64,000 bases of DNA from Symsagittifera roscoffensis (taxonomy: Eukaryota > Xenacoelomorpha > Acoela > Convolutidae): positions 23,408,360-23,472,359 of the forward strand of contig NC_087069.1 in the NCBI RefSeq assembly GCF_963678635.1, written 5' to 3'. The position numbers and the translations under genes are program-made. The notes beneath the pieces are model-generated. The model was given only the letters and a program-made list of their open reading frames with translations, did no database searches and had not been told where the DNA came from. Positions 12,701 through 21,509 of this stretch are shown here, one piece after another. The number at the start of each line of letters is the position of its first letter. Within the stretch, counting starts at the first letter, position 1.

Positions 12701-13648
12701 CGACTTTTTGCTCAGTGTTATTGTGTATTAATTAGAAATAACTCACATTTTAGTGAACTCTAATACTTACCTTTTATTCATTTTAAGTTAGTTTAGAAAG
12801 AGTTTTAGTAGATTTTATTAAACCTATCATCATTGTCTTGACATGTATATTTGTTGACTGGGTCAGCAGCAACATCTGAAGTAATTGAGGCATACTCGAT
12901 CCGCCAAAACACCTCAACCCCACCTACCATCTTGACTTAAGAAAAGTGTCCACTGTAAGCTGTCTTCAAAGTGAACATGTTTTTTCATTAACTGGGTACC
13001 AGGTGCCCCACATGATCTTCACGCCTGGTCTACTCTTCGTTCTTCCTTCTACTCGACGAGCTTTCTACCGGCACGTAAGGTCCATTGTTGGTGACCCCTA
13101 TCACCTCGCTGACACAGTCTCCTTCTATCTTTTCCGGCGCTTGCAGCGTTGTTCTGGAATTTGTTATTGACAACATCATTGGGAACTTAGCTGACACTTC
13201 TCTCGGATATACATGCCAGGGTCCAAAAACAAAGGGGGGGTAATGACGGTTCGACCAGTTGCCTGAGTGTTAGTCACCGGTAATTTTCTGGCCGTCCTCT
13301 TCTGTGTGAAAATGAGATTAACCATAACGCTCGGCGTAAGCTGAATAGCCATAAGATTATCCCAGTAGATCTTCAGTTGCAATACCTCCCGCTCTAGTTC
13401 TTCCTCAGTCATCAAATGATCATTTTCACCGTGTATTATGCACTGAGGTGTAGAGAAAAAGGTTATGGCTGTGATGGCAAAATATGTACAGAAACTTTTG
13501 GATTGGCTATTTGGATAAGTTTTTAGAGTCTATTCTCCTGCAAGCTGCAAGTTGGTTTGAGTTCTTTTGTTGCTCTGTTAGCTTATTCGATGTCTGATGA
13601 AGTGTTTCTTTTTTGCGCCTCGAAAATTCTATACTACTTTGTTGTTAC
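12701..13648. repeat. ~0.95-kb dispersed block, copy 2
   Basis: Second copy of the block at 8,670-9,590, with the same LTR-like start (CGACTTTTTGCTCAG), shared landmarks (GTCAGCAGCAACATCTGAAG, GCTTGCAGCGTTGTTCTGGA) and a shorter G run. The right part carries an extra ~25 bp relative to copy 1. Confidence 0.8.
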
Positions 13649-14595
13649 TACTTTGCTGTACTTTGTTTACTACTTAGTTTCTTGTTGTTTTTGATAAGGA
13701 AGCTTACTAGATTGTCGGATTGTCATATTTATGAGAATGTCCTTTTTCCTCACAGTTTTTGTGTGTTCATCTCAATTTTTTACTCTGATTCAATATCCGG
13801 TAAATGAAAAACTATCACGACTAATTTGTTTATTAAGAATCTCCTTTCTTGAAATCTCGGTTCTCGCAATTGTGTTTTATGTCTGATTTTTTCAAGGGAT
13901 GTTAAATCCACAATAGAGCAGGCCTGGAGAGATAAAAACACTGTTGAAGAAAATGAATCGTTCTATCATGTAAGCTTTAAATCTAGCTTGAGTAAAAAGA
14001 TTGTTAGAAAGTTTTTCCGGACCGAAAAGATCTAACGTGTGTTCTGTGCTACCATAGTTCAAACAAAAAGAACGAAGGAAAAAGAGTCGCTAAAATTTAT
14101 TTGATTTCAATGATAGCGTTGTGTGTCAAATGCATCATAAGGTATTGATGATTTACAGAAGCATTGTTCTGCATCGTGTTTGAGGTTGAATTAAAAGCTG
14201 TCACCAATGATTTGTTGAAACAATCAAAATCTAGGGGATGAATGTGTTTCCGCTTTTAGGCTAATTCGGGTGTTTGAAACCTTGTTTACGATGCAAATTT
14301 ACGAAGAAAAATTTTAAAATGTGTATTCTAACGTTTTCGGAACTATGTCCATCGCCAGGTTAAAAAAATTGATAAAAAGTGATTCACAGACGTTTAAACT
14401 TCATAAAAGACCATTAAGTGGTTTTAAACAAAAATAAAATCTTTCTACCAATCAAATTTGAGCATTTTTACAAAAAAAATTCGTAATCTTTACTTTTCCT
14501 AGAACTATCTGAGATGTAAAATCTCACTTAGCGTTTCCTTATACTAACTTTTAGATTTTACAATTTTTTAGATTGAAATCTTCGATATTCTCAGC
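13649..14595. other. AT-rich spacer, nothing recognised
   Basis: No domain, repeat or RNA gene was seen in about 950 bp. The boundary with the PLE 3' end is not sharp, so part may be PLE 3' untranslated sequence. Confidence 0.4.
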
Positions 14596-14599
14596 CAAA

Positions 14600-14926
14600 A
14601 AATACTTTTGAGTTCAAATCTAAGCATTACCTCACTACTCCTGAACTCATCCCTCGTGCTGATCCCTGGCCTCAGTTTCCTAATGTGCAGCGCTTACTTA
14701 GGAGTTTCCTTGCGCTGTTTGACACTGATCTTTTATCTCCCAACTCAACTGTGCTGTGGTCGCTTCCTCACTACTCTGACATATGTGAGTGCCTACAAGT
14801 GAGTCCTCTTTCTTGTGTTCTTCAATCCGTGTGGCCAAATGTCGAACAGTTTGTCCAATGTAGGCGGAATTACATCCACAACAAGACAGCAAGACAGTTT
14901 GTATACCACAATGAATTTCAGATCAG
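14600..14926 (-). pseudogene. Penelope-like element GIY-YIG endonuclease, C-terminal half
   Basis: On the minus strand, KFIVVYKLSC is followed by CCGCNSAYIGQT and RHLATRIEEHKK, the Cys-X-Cys plus YIG plus RxxEH signature of the GIY-YIG endonuclease at the C-terminus of PLE proteins. Further on, another frame reads ALHIRKLRPGISTRDEF, the usual end of this domain, so a second frameshift lies near 14,700. An exact 8-bp tandem duplication (CAAGACAG twice, 14,882-14,897) breaks the frame just before the Cys pair. The upstream part of the same protein continues at 40,814 on the other side of the giant LTR element. Confidence 0.85.
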
Positions 14927-15811
14927 TGTGCCATTCTGCCAGATGACACAGCACAACCTTCCCGCGACAGAAAAAAGAGTGACTAAAGGCCTTATGGACA
15001 GAAAAGTGTTGCGACGGAGGGTCGGAATGTTCTAGAATTTTTATTTTTAAAATTTCGATCGGAAGAAGAACATTTCTGAGAAATAGAAAAAAGACGGCCA
15101 TTTTGAATAGAAAAGACGAAAATCAGAACAACGATAGAAATTGTGAGGAACGGTTGTATCAGAGACAGAAAAATTACGGAGCCTCTTATCGTGGCAAGAA
15201 CACACGATAAGGACCTTAGCGACAGATATTTGTGGAGACGGAGGCTTCAGTGGGGGGAAGAGAAATACCACGGAACCCTCCCGGGACACGAAATATAGGA
15301 GATAAGAGTGTTATCTCAAGAAAATCACGGGAGCGGAGGCTTGGTCCCCCAGAGACTGTTATATGTGAAGGGACTGCGAAAACTGACTATAACAGCTGCT
15401 GTAATGTCCTAGATCTTAATTAACACCGTTATTATTTAATATTTCAGAGCATGAGTAGATAGAAAAAGGGAAAGGGTCAATCCATCTCCAATGGATTTAA
15501 TATAAAACTGTCACACAAAAACATAATAAAATAGGTTGTTCGAGCCGTGTTTTTAATGACAATCACGTAGTCTGAGGATCCGAGACTCAGCTATGTGGTT
15601 GTGTTCGCATGCAAACGAAAGCTGATCAAAAGTCGTTTGACTGATGGCCTAAAAATGGTAACTTTTTACTTTGCCCTAGACAGACCAGAAAATCAACTGG
15701 CAAGGTCGAGACGGTGAAAAACGAGTAGAATTAAGGTAACTGACGCCTGCCAGTCGTTAATAGGTACTTTTTCTACGCTCCGTCGCTGTGTGATTTTTGG
15801 GCGAATGTTAC
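14927..15811 (+). repeat. 5' LTR of the giant element
   Basis: Starts TGTGCC and ends GTTAC(T). Only five substitutions separate it from the 3' copy (near 14,989, 15,024, 15,283, 15,340 and 15,796) and there are no indels, so insertion was recent. The 3' copy ends GTTACA, giving canonical TG...CA, while this copy has T in place of the final A. Confidence 0.93.
15501..15530 (+). promoter_or_regulatory. LTR TATA box and poly(A) signal
   Basis: TATAAAA at 15,501-15,507 is followed by AATAAA at 15,525-15,530; both are unchanged in the 3' LTR. If used, transcription would start about 15,530, leaving a U5 of roughly 280 bp before the primer site. TATA and poly(A) signal this close together imply a very short R region. 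Assignment is by motif only. Confidence 0.5.
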
Positions 15812-15824
15812 TTAGACGTTTTTA

Positions 15825-15843
15825 TGGCGCTCCTGGGTGGGCC
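15825..15843 (+). other. Primer binding site, tRNA-Asn-like
   Basis: TGGCGCTCCTGGGTGGGCC lies about 13 bp after the 5' LTR. Its complement ends CCCACCCAGGAGCGCCA, which has the layout of a tRNA 3' end (T-stem, acceptor stem, CCA) and matches the CCCACCCAGG...CGCCA end of animal tRNA-Asn apart from acceptor-stem differences. First-strand synthesis should be primed here. Confidence 0.75.
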
Positions 15844-15888
15844 TGTTAAAGGCATGAAACCATCATGATCAGCAAGCGTTTCAGCGAC

Positions 15889-17121
15889 GTACCCTCCGCT
15901 CCGGGCGTAAGCCCGAGTTAGAGGCCTTAATGACCGTTGTTGTACTAGGGGGAAGGTGCGTACCCTCCGTCTAGTGCAATTTAGCTTTTTAACTTAGTTA
16001 ACACCGAAAATTCCGGGGGCCGGAGGGTTAGGTGGGAAATCTAGAGCCCGCTTGTCCTGAGGTCCCAGGACCAAAAACAATTAAAGAGAAAGCGTAAAAC
16101 CAAACAAAAATAGTGTATAACCAAGAAAAAGCCAAAAACAAATTTATTTGAAAACAAAAAAGTACAAAAAACGGTAAAAAAAAAAAAAAAAAAAAAAATC
16201 CAAAAAGACCAAAAACAGTAAAAAACATAAAGTGACAGTTTATATGTTATTTCCGGACGAGATGTGATCTGACCTTCCTATTTGTTGTTGTTTCAGATTG
16301 ATTTATATCGTTTCTGATAGAGAGATTGTGTGTTTTGGTGAAGGGTTGGGTACCCTCCCTCGAGTGTAATTTGAGTGTTTAAGCACGTTAATGGTGATTT
16401 TGCCGGTGACCGGAGGGTAGAGTGGCAGGCTGATCAACGTGTTCCACACTCAACAGGGACATCAAGGACAACATCCGCAACGACTGTTGGGTATCGTTGA
16501 AGCAATTTTAGTATCGTTCGGGTACTATTTCCTTAAAACTTAAGTGGTGGGGGGCACGATTGGCGCGGTCCGATTGTACCCTCCATCGATTACAAATTTC
16601 CGAGTTAAGGGTCTTAATTCGGATATTTTGGTGCAAAGGAGGGTATAGTACTATTTATTAACGACTATTTATAGATTATTGTCCTTACTATATATTACTT
16701 ATCTCCTATTTAGACCCAAGAAACACCCATTTTTTGTCGAAAATTACCAATTTTCGACCAAACTGTAGACCCCCAAATTTTCGGATATCCGAGCTTTTCC
16801 GATAGGCAAAAGGCTCTTATATAGAGAGTAGCCACGTAGTTCGATCCCCTTTATTAAAGAAACCGCGTGAGCAAAGATTCAGTGGAAGTTAGAAAAACGA
16901 GAATTTTTCGACCAAAATTTTGATAATTTTCTGTATTTTGTCAATCTGTTTTGGGGATCGAGTTTTTGAGTTTTTAGAGTTAGAGCAATAAAATTTTTTG
17001 CGTTAGGAGCGTGCTAGCATAACGTGCTCGGTTACTAGAGAAATTTTTGGGTAACCCTCCGAGTAGCTCCGTGGATAGAGCTAACGACTTAAGGTTTGGA
17101 AAAGGAAGGAATCGGAGGGTC
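15889..17121 (+). repeat. Leader family of ~68-70-nt units closed by ACCCTCC/GGAGGGT
   Basis: Four units start with (T)ACCCTCC and end with the exact complement GGAGGGT(A): 15,961-16,029, 16,350-16,418, 16,577-16,644 and 17,052-17,120. A related unit at 15,890-15,958 ends GGAAGGT (one mismatch). Each can form a 7-8-bp closing stem with further internal stems, for example CCGAGTTAAG/CTTAATTCGG in the third and CGGGC-GTAA-GCCCG in the 15,890 unit. All have a TTAA near the middle. The size and closed 7-bp stem are tRNA-like, but no convincing T-arm is present. A role as packaging, dimerisation or translation elements is inference. Confidence 0.7.
16070..16235 (+). other. A-rich, G-poor leader tract with A24-like run
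   Basis: About 165 nt dominated by A with interspersed C (ACCAAAAACA-type words) and a long uninterrupted A run near 16,175-16,198. As RNA it would be unstructured between two structured units. It could be a poly(A)-binding-protein landing site or a spacer; neither is shown by sequence alone. Confidence 0.6.
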
Positions 17122-17404
17122 CAAATTTGATAGCTTTTGGCCAAATTTTTGTTTCTAAACCAATTTTGGTCCGGTTTTTTGCATTATTCCAGTGCCGTAC
17201 AGGGCTACTACGCTCATTTCAAGTATTTTTAGGCACTTTCGACCGGAATTGCGAAAAAAGTCTTTCAGATCCTATACAGGTGGTGAAAAAGGCCATTTTG
17301 ACGAACGCGTTTTTGGCGATTTCTCAAAGACTAGTTATCCGATCGGGATAATTTTGGTACCATAAGTCGAGGTTTTTGACCACTTTTCCGAATCGCGTTT
17401 TTGA

Positions 17405-18000
17405 GTTGATTATTTCGGAAAAGAAAAATTTTTTAGAATTTGTTGGTTCGGAGGGTCCAATTAACGGGCAACCCTCCGAGCGGCAGAAAATTTTATCAAA
17501 ACATCTTTTTATTCAACTGGGAAGGTTGACCGTGTCAGCCAACCTAGTTTTAAGTCAGGTAGACCGCTTTCAGAGGCTTTACTGCGGTGATTTAACCCTT
17601 TTTCTTGATTTTGGGGGAACCCTCCGAAGTGACCCTCCGGAGTCAGCTAAACCCTTTAGCAACCCTCCTTAGTGGAAAATTTCCACGAGATCACCCTAAG
17701 AAGTTGAAACAGCTCCCCCTAGAACCCTTAGCTTATTTTGACGCTTTTTGAAGCTAGTAGGAGAACCTTCCAAGTGAGATCAGAAAATTTGAAAATTTTG
17801 GAGGTACCCTCCGAAGTGACCCTCCGGAGCGTATTAAGCATCTTATTGACCCTCCTTAGTAAATTTAGGGGGACCCTCCGAAGTAACTTGGGTGATGAAG
17901 ACACCCTCCTAAGTAACTTGAGTGATTGAGGTACCCTCTGAGGTAACCCTCCGGAGTGTCTTAAACCTTCTAGCGACCCTCCTTGTAAGAGACTTGAGTA
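17405..18000 (+). repeat. ACCCTCC(G/T)(A/G/T)AGT cluster in the leader; donor of the gag insertions
   Basis: A dozen or so same-sense copies of ACCCTCCGAAGT, ACCCTCCGGAGT and ACCCTCCTTAGT recur as triplets (for example 17,618-17,673, 17,806-17,860 and 17,872-17,975). The first 413 nt (17,405-17,817) are copied almost exactly at 20,085-20,497 and 20,800-21,212 inside gag. Unlike the units upstream, the GGAGGGT partner is mostly absent, so these cannot pair locally in the same way and might instead pair with the upstream units. Confidence 0.8.
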
Positions 18001-18196
18001 AACCTTCTGTGTCCATTTGGGAAACGGAAAATATCCATTTAATTAGGATCATATTAGGATATTAGGCGTGCTTATCAGGGTCATAAGTACCCATTCTGAC
18101 CCGGAAATTCGTGATCAACTTTGGATTCTATATTGGGTGTATTAGAAGTACCCGAACAAGATTTTTTTTTTTTTGATTGTGATTTTGGTTGAGTGG

Positions 18197-18530
18197 TTGC
18201 CTTGAGCTACTTAATAGGAAAGTTCGGGCAATCCGGGAACAAATAAAGGAAGACCTCGGTGGGTGTATTAAGCAAATACACACCCACTTGAGAAGAAGAA
18301 TTGTTCCCTACTCTCGTGCACTTGGAGCAGTCCGAGTGTGGGAGAGCTTTTTCATAGATTTGACGAATTTTCGACCAAGAGGTTGCCTTGAGCTACTTAG
18401 TAGGACAGCTCGGGCAATCGCAGGACACCTAGAAGAAGACCTCGGTGGGTGTATTAGGCAGGCACACACCCACTTGAGAAGACTGTGTCCTGGGCTTCGT
18501 TCTTTCGGATCGTTCCGATTGGGGGAAGTC
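18197..18530 (+). ncRNA. Duplicated structured RNA domain upstream of gag
   Basis: Two tandem ~185-nt copies (from 18,197 and 18,383) share three predicted hairpins. First: TTGCC...GGCAA outer and GAGCT/AGCTC inner, with the inner stem GAGCT/AGTTC (G-U) in copy one. Second: CTCGGTGGGTGT...ACACCCACTTGAG in both copies. Third: CTCTC/GAGAG closing CACTTGGA/TCCGAGTG in copy one, but CTTC/GAAG closing TCGGA/TCCGA in copy two. Primary sequence of the third hairpin differs while pairing is kept, which supports selection on structure. It lies about 430 nt before the gag ATG, so a packaging signal or internal ribosome entry element is plausible. The open frame across it is not supported as protein. 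Confidence 0.65.
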
Positions 18531-18959
18531 TTTTTCTTTAAGACTAAGTTTTATTTGTCTATTTCTGAATCATCACTGCTTTTTATCAAAGATTGTTTAA
18601 TTTTAACAAAGCAGTGACTTGATAAATTGTGTGGCGATAAATTGATACTGACAAAAGGTCGCTGTCACCTGTAGGATATTCTTATCTGATTATCGATTGT
18701 GTTTTGTGTGTCGATTATATCTTGTGGAAACTTAGTGATACTGTTATATTATACAACCGGGTTGAGTTAGCATTATATCAATACTGGGTAGACCCTGTGT
18801 GTAACTTTAGCTGAGTCACTAATTTAGTCGTGAGAGATCTAAGAGACATTTTGATACTGACGGAATCGAGTAGGCAGCGTTAAGTGATTTAACTAAATCT
18901 TGTTTGTGGTACGTTTGCATTGCCATCAAATTACGAATACTTTCATTTTGATAAAAACT

Positions 18960-20144
18960 ATGCAGCGCAGGGACTCGCTAGGATCGACTACTAAAATTCC
19001 CAGGCTAAGCCAGGGAAGCACGCGGAAGTTTAGAACTAGGCGTAGCCAAACCTCGTTTAGCAGCGCTTCCGACGCGTTTGCTGAAGACGAATCGACTAAA
19101 GGTCAACCTGATCTTTCAGTGAGCGAAATGAGACTCAGGAGCGAGAAAAACCTCGATGGCAATCAAAGGCGGAGCGCCGAGGCCGAGCCTGCGAGCGAAA
19201 CGCTGGTGGATCCCTTTGACGAAGGGGAGCGAACGCTCATTCGACCCGACTTTGAGCCAGACGAGGTCCTCGAACGGGAGGAAGCCGAGAGGACAGAGGA
19301 GACCTCGGAGCGTCCCGAGGTCGAACCTCGGGAGGAAGTGTTGTACAGGGGAATGTCCAAATCAGAGACTAAGAGCTATAAATGGAGAAAGGAACCTTCA
19401 CATCTGACAAGTGCACACTCATCCTTGGCCAAACAGAGTAACAACGCGATGATGTCGAGTATGAGTCCGGGTGAAGAGCAGACGTTCTCGAAGGCCAAGA
19501 AGAGTTGGAAGTCCTTGTACGACGAACGCATGGCGTCACTACCAACTGTAGGTTTGACTTCCAGTGATGACTACCCGGAGATAACCCATCCGGATGTGAA
19601 CTTCACACCGTGCCCAAGGAACGACATGAGCAGGGAGGCGTATTCTGCCTCGCCGACCAGGCCTATGTCAGATGGGATAACGATGGGAGCATCATCAACG
19701 TTTGACAGACTGATGACGTCAATGCACAAGCAAAAGGGCGGTGCGTCATCAAGTACTAGGCTACAGCCACAGTTGACCTCGTCTTCTCTGGGGCTAACCC
19801 CGCCATTGGGGGCAGCTGGTGACATAAGTGATATGTTCGCTGGTGTGATGAATGGCCTGGATGAATTGAGGCGAGACATGACTAAGAGGATAGATCAAGT
19901 TGACGAGAGAGCTCACCATGGTCGAGAGAATTTGAAAGATGAGCTAACGCACGTGAAGTCGCAGGCGAGGTTTGATCAGGCTCAATTGATTCGTGACACC
20001 GATCAATGCCTGGCCGAGAGCCTGGCACAGGCAAACAAAGAGTCAGAGGAAAGAGAGGCTAGGATGACAAGAGAGATTTTTTGGGTTGATTATTTCGGAA
20101 AAGAAAATTTTTTTAGAATTTGTTGGTTCGGAGGGTCCAAGTAA
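18960..20144 (+). CDS. gag: Gag, N-terminal part, broken by a tandem insertion
   Basis: Begins at the ATG at 18,960 (the frame is open further upstream but only with non-ATG codons). The first ~260 residues are Ser/Arg- and Glu-rich and of low complexity. Residues about 285-373 form an amphipathic helical stretch (MNGLDELRRDMTKRIDQVDE, and on to the EEREARMTREI region). True Gag sequence stops at 20,078; the last 22 codons come from inserted leader sequence. The interrupted sequence resumes at 21,505. Removing exactly two 715-bp units would bring both parts into one continuous frame of about 879 codons, so the break is secondary. No myristoylation signal is seen. Confidence 0.85.
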   Translation: MQRRDSLGSTTKIPRLSQGSTRKFRTRRSQTSFSSASDAFAEDESTKGQPDLSVSEMRLRSEKNLDGNQRRSAEAEPASETLVDPFDEGERTLIRPDFEPDEVLEREEAERTEETSERPEVEPREEVLYRGMSKSETKSYKWRKEPSHLTSAHSSLAKQSNNAMMSSMSPGEEQTFSKAKKSWKSLYDERMASLPTVGLTSSDDYPEITHPDVNFTPCPRNDMSREAYSASPTRPMSDGITMGASSTFDRLMTSMHKQKGGASSSTRLQPQLTSSSLGLTPPLGAAGDISDMFAGVMNGLDELRRDMTKRIDQVDERAHHGRENLKDELTHVKSQARFDQAQLIRDTDQCLAESLAQANKESEEREARMTREIFWVDYFGKENFFRICWFGGSK

Positions 20145-21509
20145 CGGGCAACCCTCCGAGCGGCAGAAAATTTTATCAAAACATCTTTTTATTCAACTGG
20201 GAAGGTTGACCGTGTCAGCCAACCTAGTTTTAAGTCAGGTAGACCGCTTTCAGAGGCTTTACTGCGGTGATTTAACCCTTTTTCTTGATTTTGGGGGAAC
20301 CCTCCGAAGTGACCCTCCGGAGTCAGCTAAACCCTTTAGCAACCCTCCTTAGTGGAAAATTTCCACGAGATCACCCTAAGAAGTTGAAACAGCTCCCCCT
20401 AGAACCCTTAGCTTATTTTGACGCTTTTTGAAGCTAGTAGGAGAACCTTCCAAGTGAGATCAGAAAATTTGAAAATTTTGGAGGTACCCTCCGAAGTTGG
20501 AGGTACCCTCCGTTTATCTCACCTCCGGAGCTGGTGACATAAGTGATATGTTCGCTGGTGTGATGAATGGCCTGGATGAATTGAGGCGAGACATGACTAA
20601 GAGGATAGATCAAGTTGACGAGAGAGCTCACCATGGTCGAGAGAATTTGAAAGATGAGCTAACGCACGTGAAGTCGCAGGCGAGGTTTGATCAGGCTCAA
20701 TTGATTCGTGACACCGATCAATGCCTGGCCGAGAGCCTGGCACAGGCAAACAAAGAGTCAGAGGAAAGAGAGGCTAGGATGACAAGAGAGATTTTTTGGG
20801 TTGATTATTTCGGAAAAGAAAATTTTTTTAGAATTTGTTGGTTCGGAGGGTCCAAGTAACGGGCAACCCTCCGAGCGGCAGAAAATTTTATCAAAACATC
20901 TTTTTATTCAACTGGGAAGGTTGACCGTGTCAGCCAACCTAGTTTTAAGTCAGGTAGACCGCTTTCAGAGGCTTTACTGCGGTGATTTAACCCTTTTTCT
21001 TGATTTTGGGGGAACCCTCCGAAGTGACCCTCCGGAGTCAGCTAAACCCTTTAGCAACCCTCCTTAGTGGAAAATTTCCACGAGATCACCCTAAGAAGTT
21101 GAAACAGCTCCCCCTAGAACCCTTAGCTTATTTTGACGCTTTTTGAAGCTAGTAGGAGAACCTTCCAAGTGAGATCAGAAAATTTGAAAATTTTGGAGGT
21201 ACCCTCCGAAGTTGGAGGTACCCTCCGTTTATCTCACCTCCGGAGCTGGTGACATAAGTGATATGTTCGCTGGTGTGATGAATGGCCTGGATGAATTGAG
21301 GCGAGACATGACTAAGAGGATAGATCAAGTTGACGAGAGAGCTCACCATGGTCGAGAGAATTTGAAAGATGAGCTAACGCACGTGAAGTCGCAGGCGAGG
21401 TTTGATCAGGCTCAATTGATTCGTGACACCGATCAATGCCTGGCCGAGAGCCTGGCACAGGCAAACAAAGAGTCAGAGGAAAGAGAGGCTAGGATGACAA
21501 GAGAGATCG
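19816..21509 (+). repeat. 715-bp tandem repeat in gag (gag + leader chimera)
   Basis: The segment beginning CTGGTGACATAAGTGATATG occurs at 19,816, 20,531 and 21,246, exactly 715 bp apart. Each full unit is 263 bp of gag followed by 452 bp that is mostly leader sequence (413 nt copied from 17,405-17,817) plus about 33 nt of CCTCCG-rich filler. The two complete units look identical, so this is very recent. The structure is what repeated template switching between leader and gag RNA would leave. Assembly error is the main alternative. Confidence 0.9.

Noticed and set aside
15047-15423. Open frames inside the LTR on both strands
   Set aside because: Short, without domains, and repeated simply because both LTRs carry them.
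14927-15811. CRISPR-like or phage features
   Set aside because: No regularly spaced short repeats with unique spacers anywhere; the gene content is eukaryotic retroelements.
17051-17121. Possible tRNA gene (7-bp acceptor-like stem, D-arm-like GCTC...GAGC, CTTAAGG loop, CCA after the stem)
   Set aside because: No T-arm or TTCGAAT-like box, weak anticodon stem, and it is one of a family of leader units sharing only the closing stem.
18189-18617. 142-codon open frame with an internally duplicated peptide
   Set aside because: The duplication is better explained by the RNA hairpin domains: pairing is kept while codons change, and no domain is visible.
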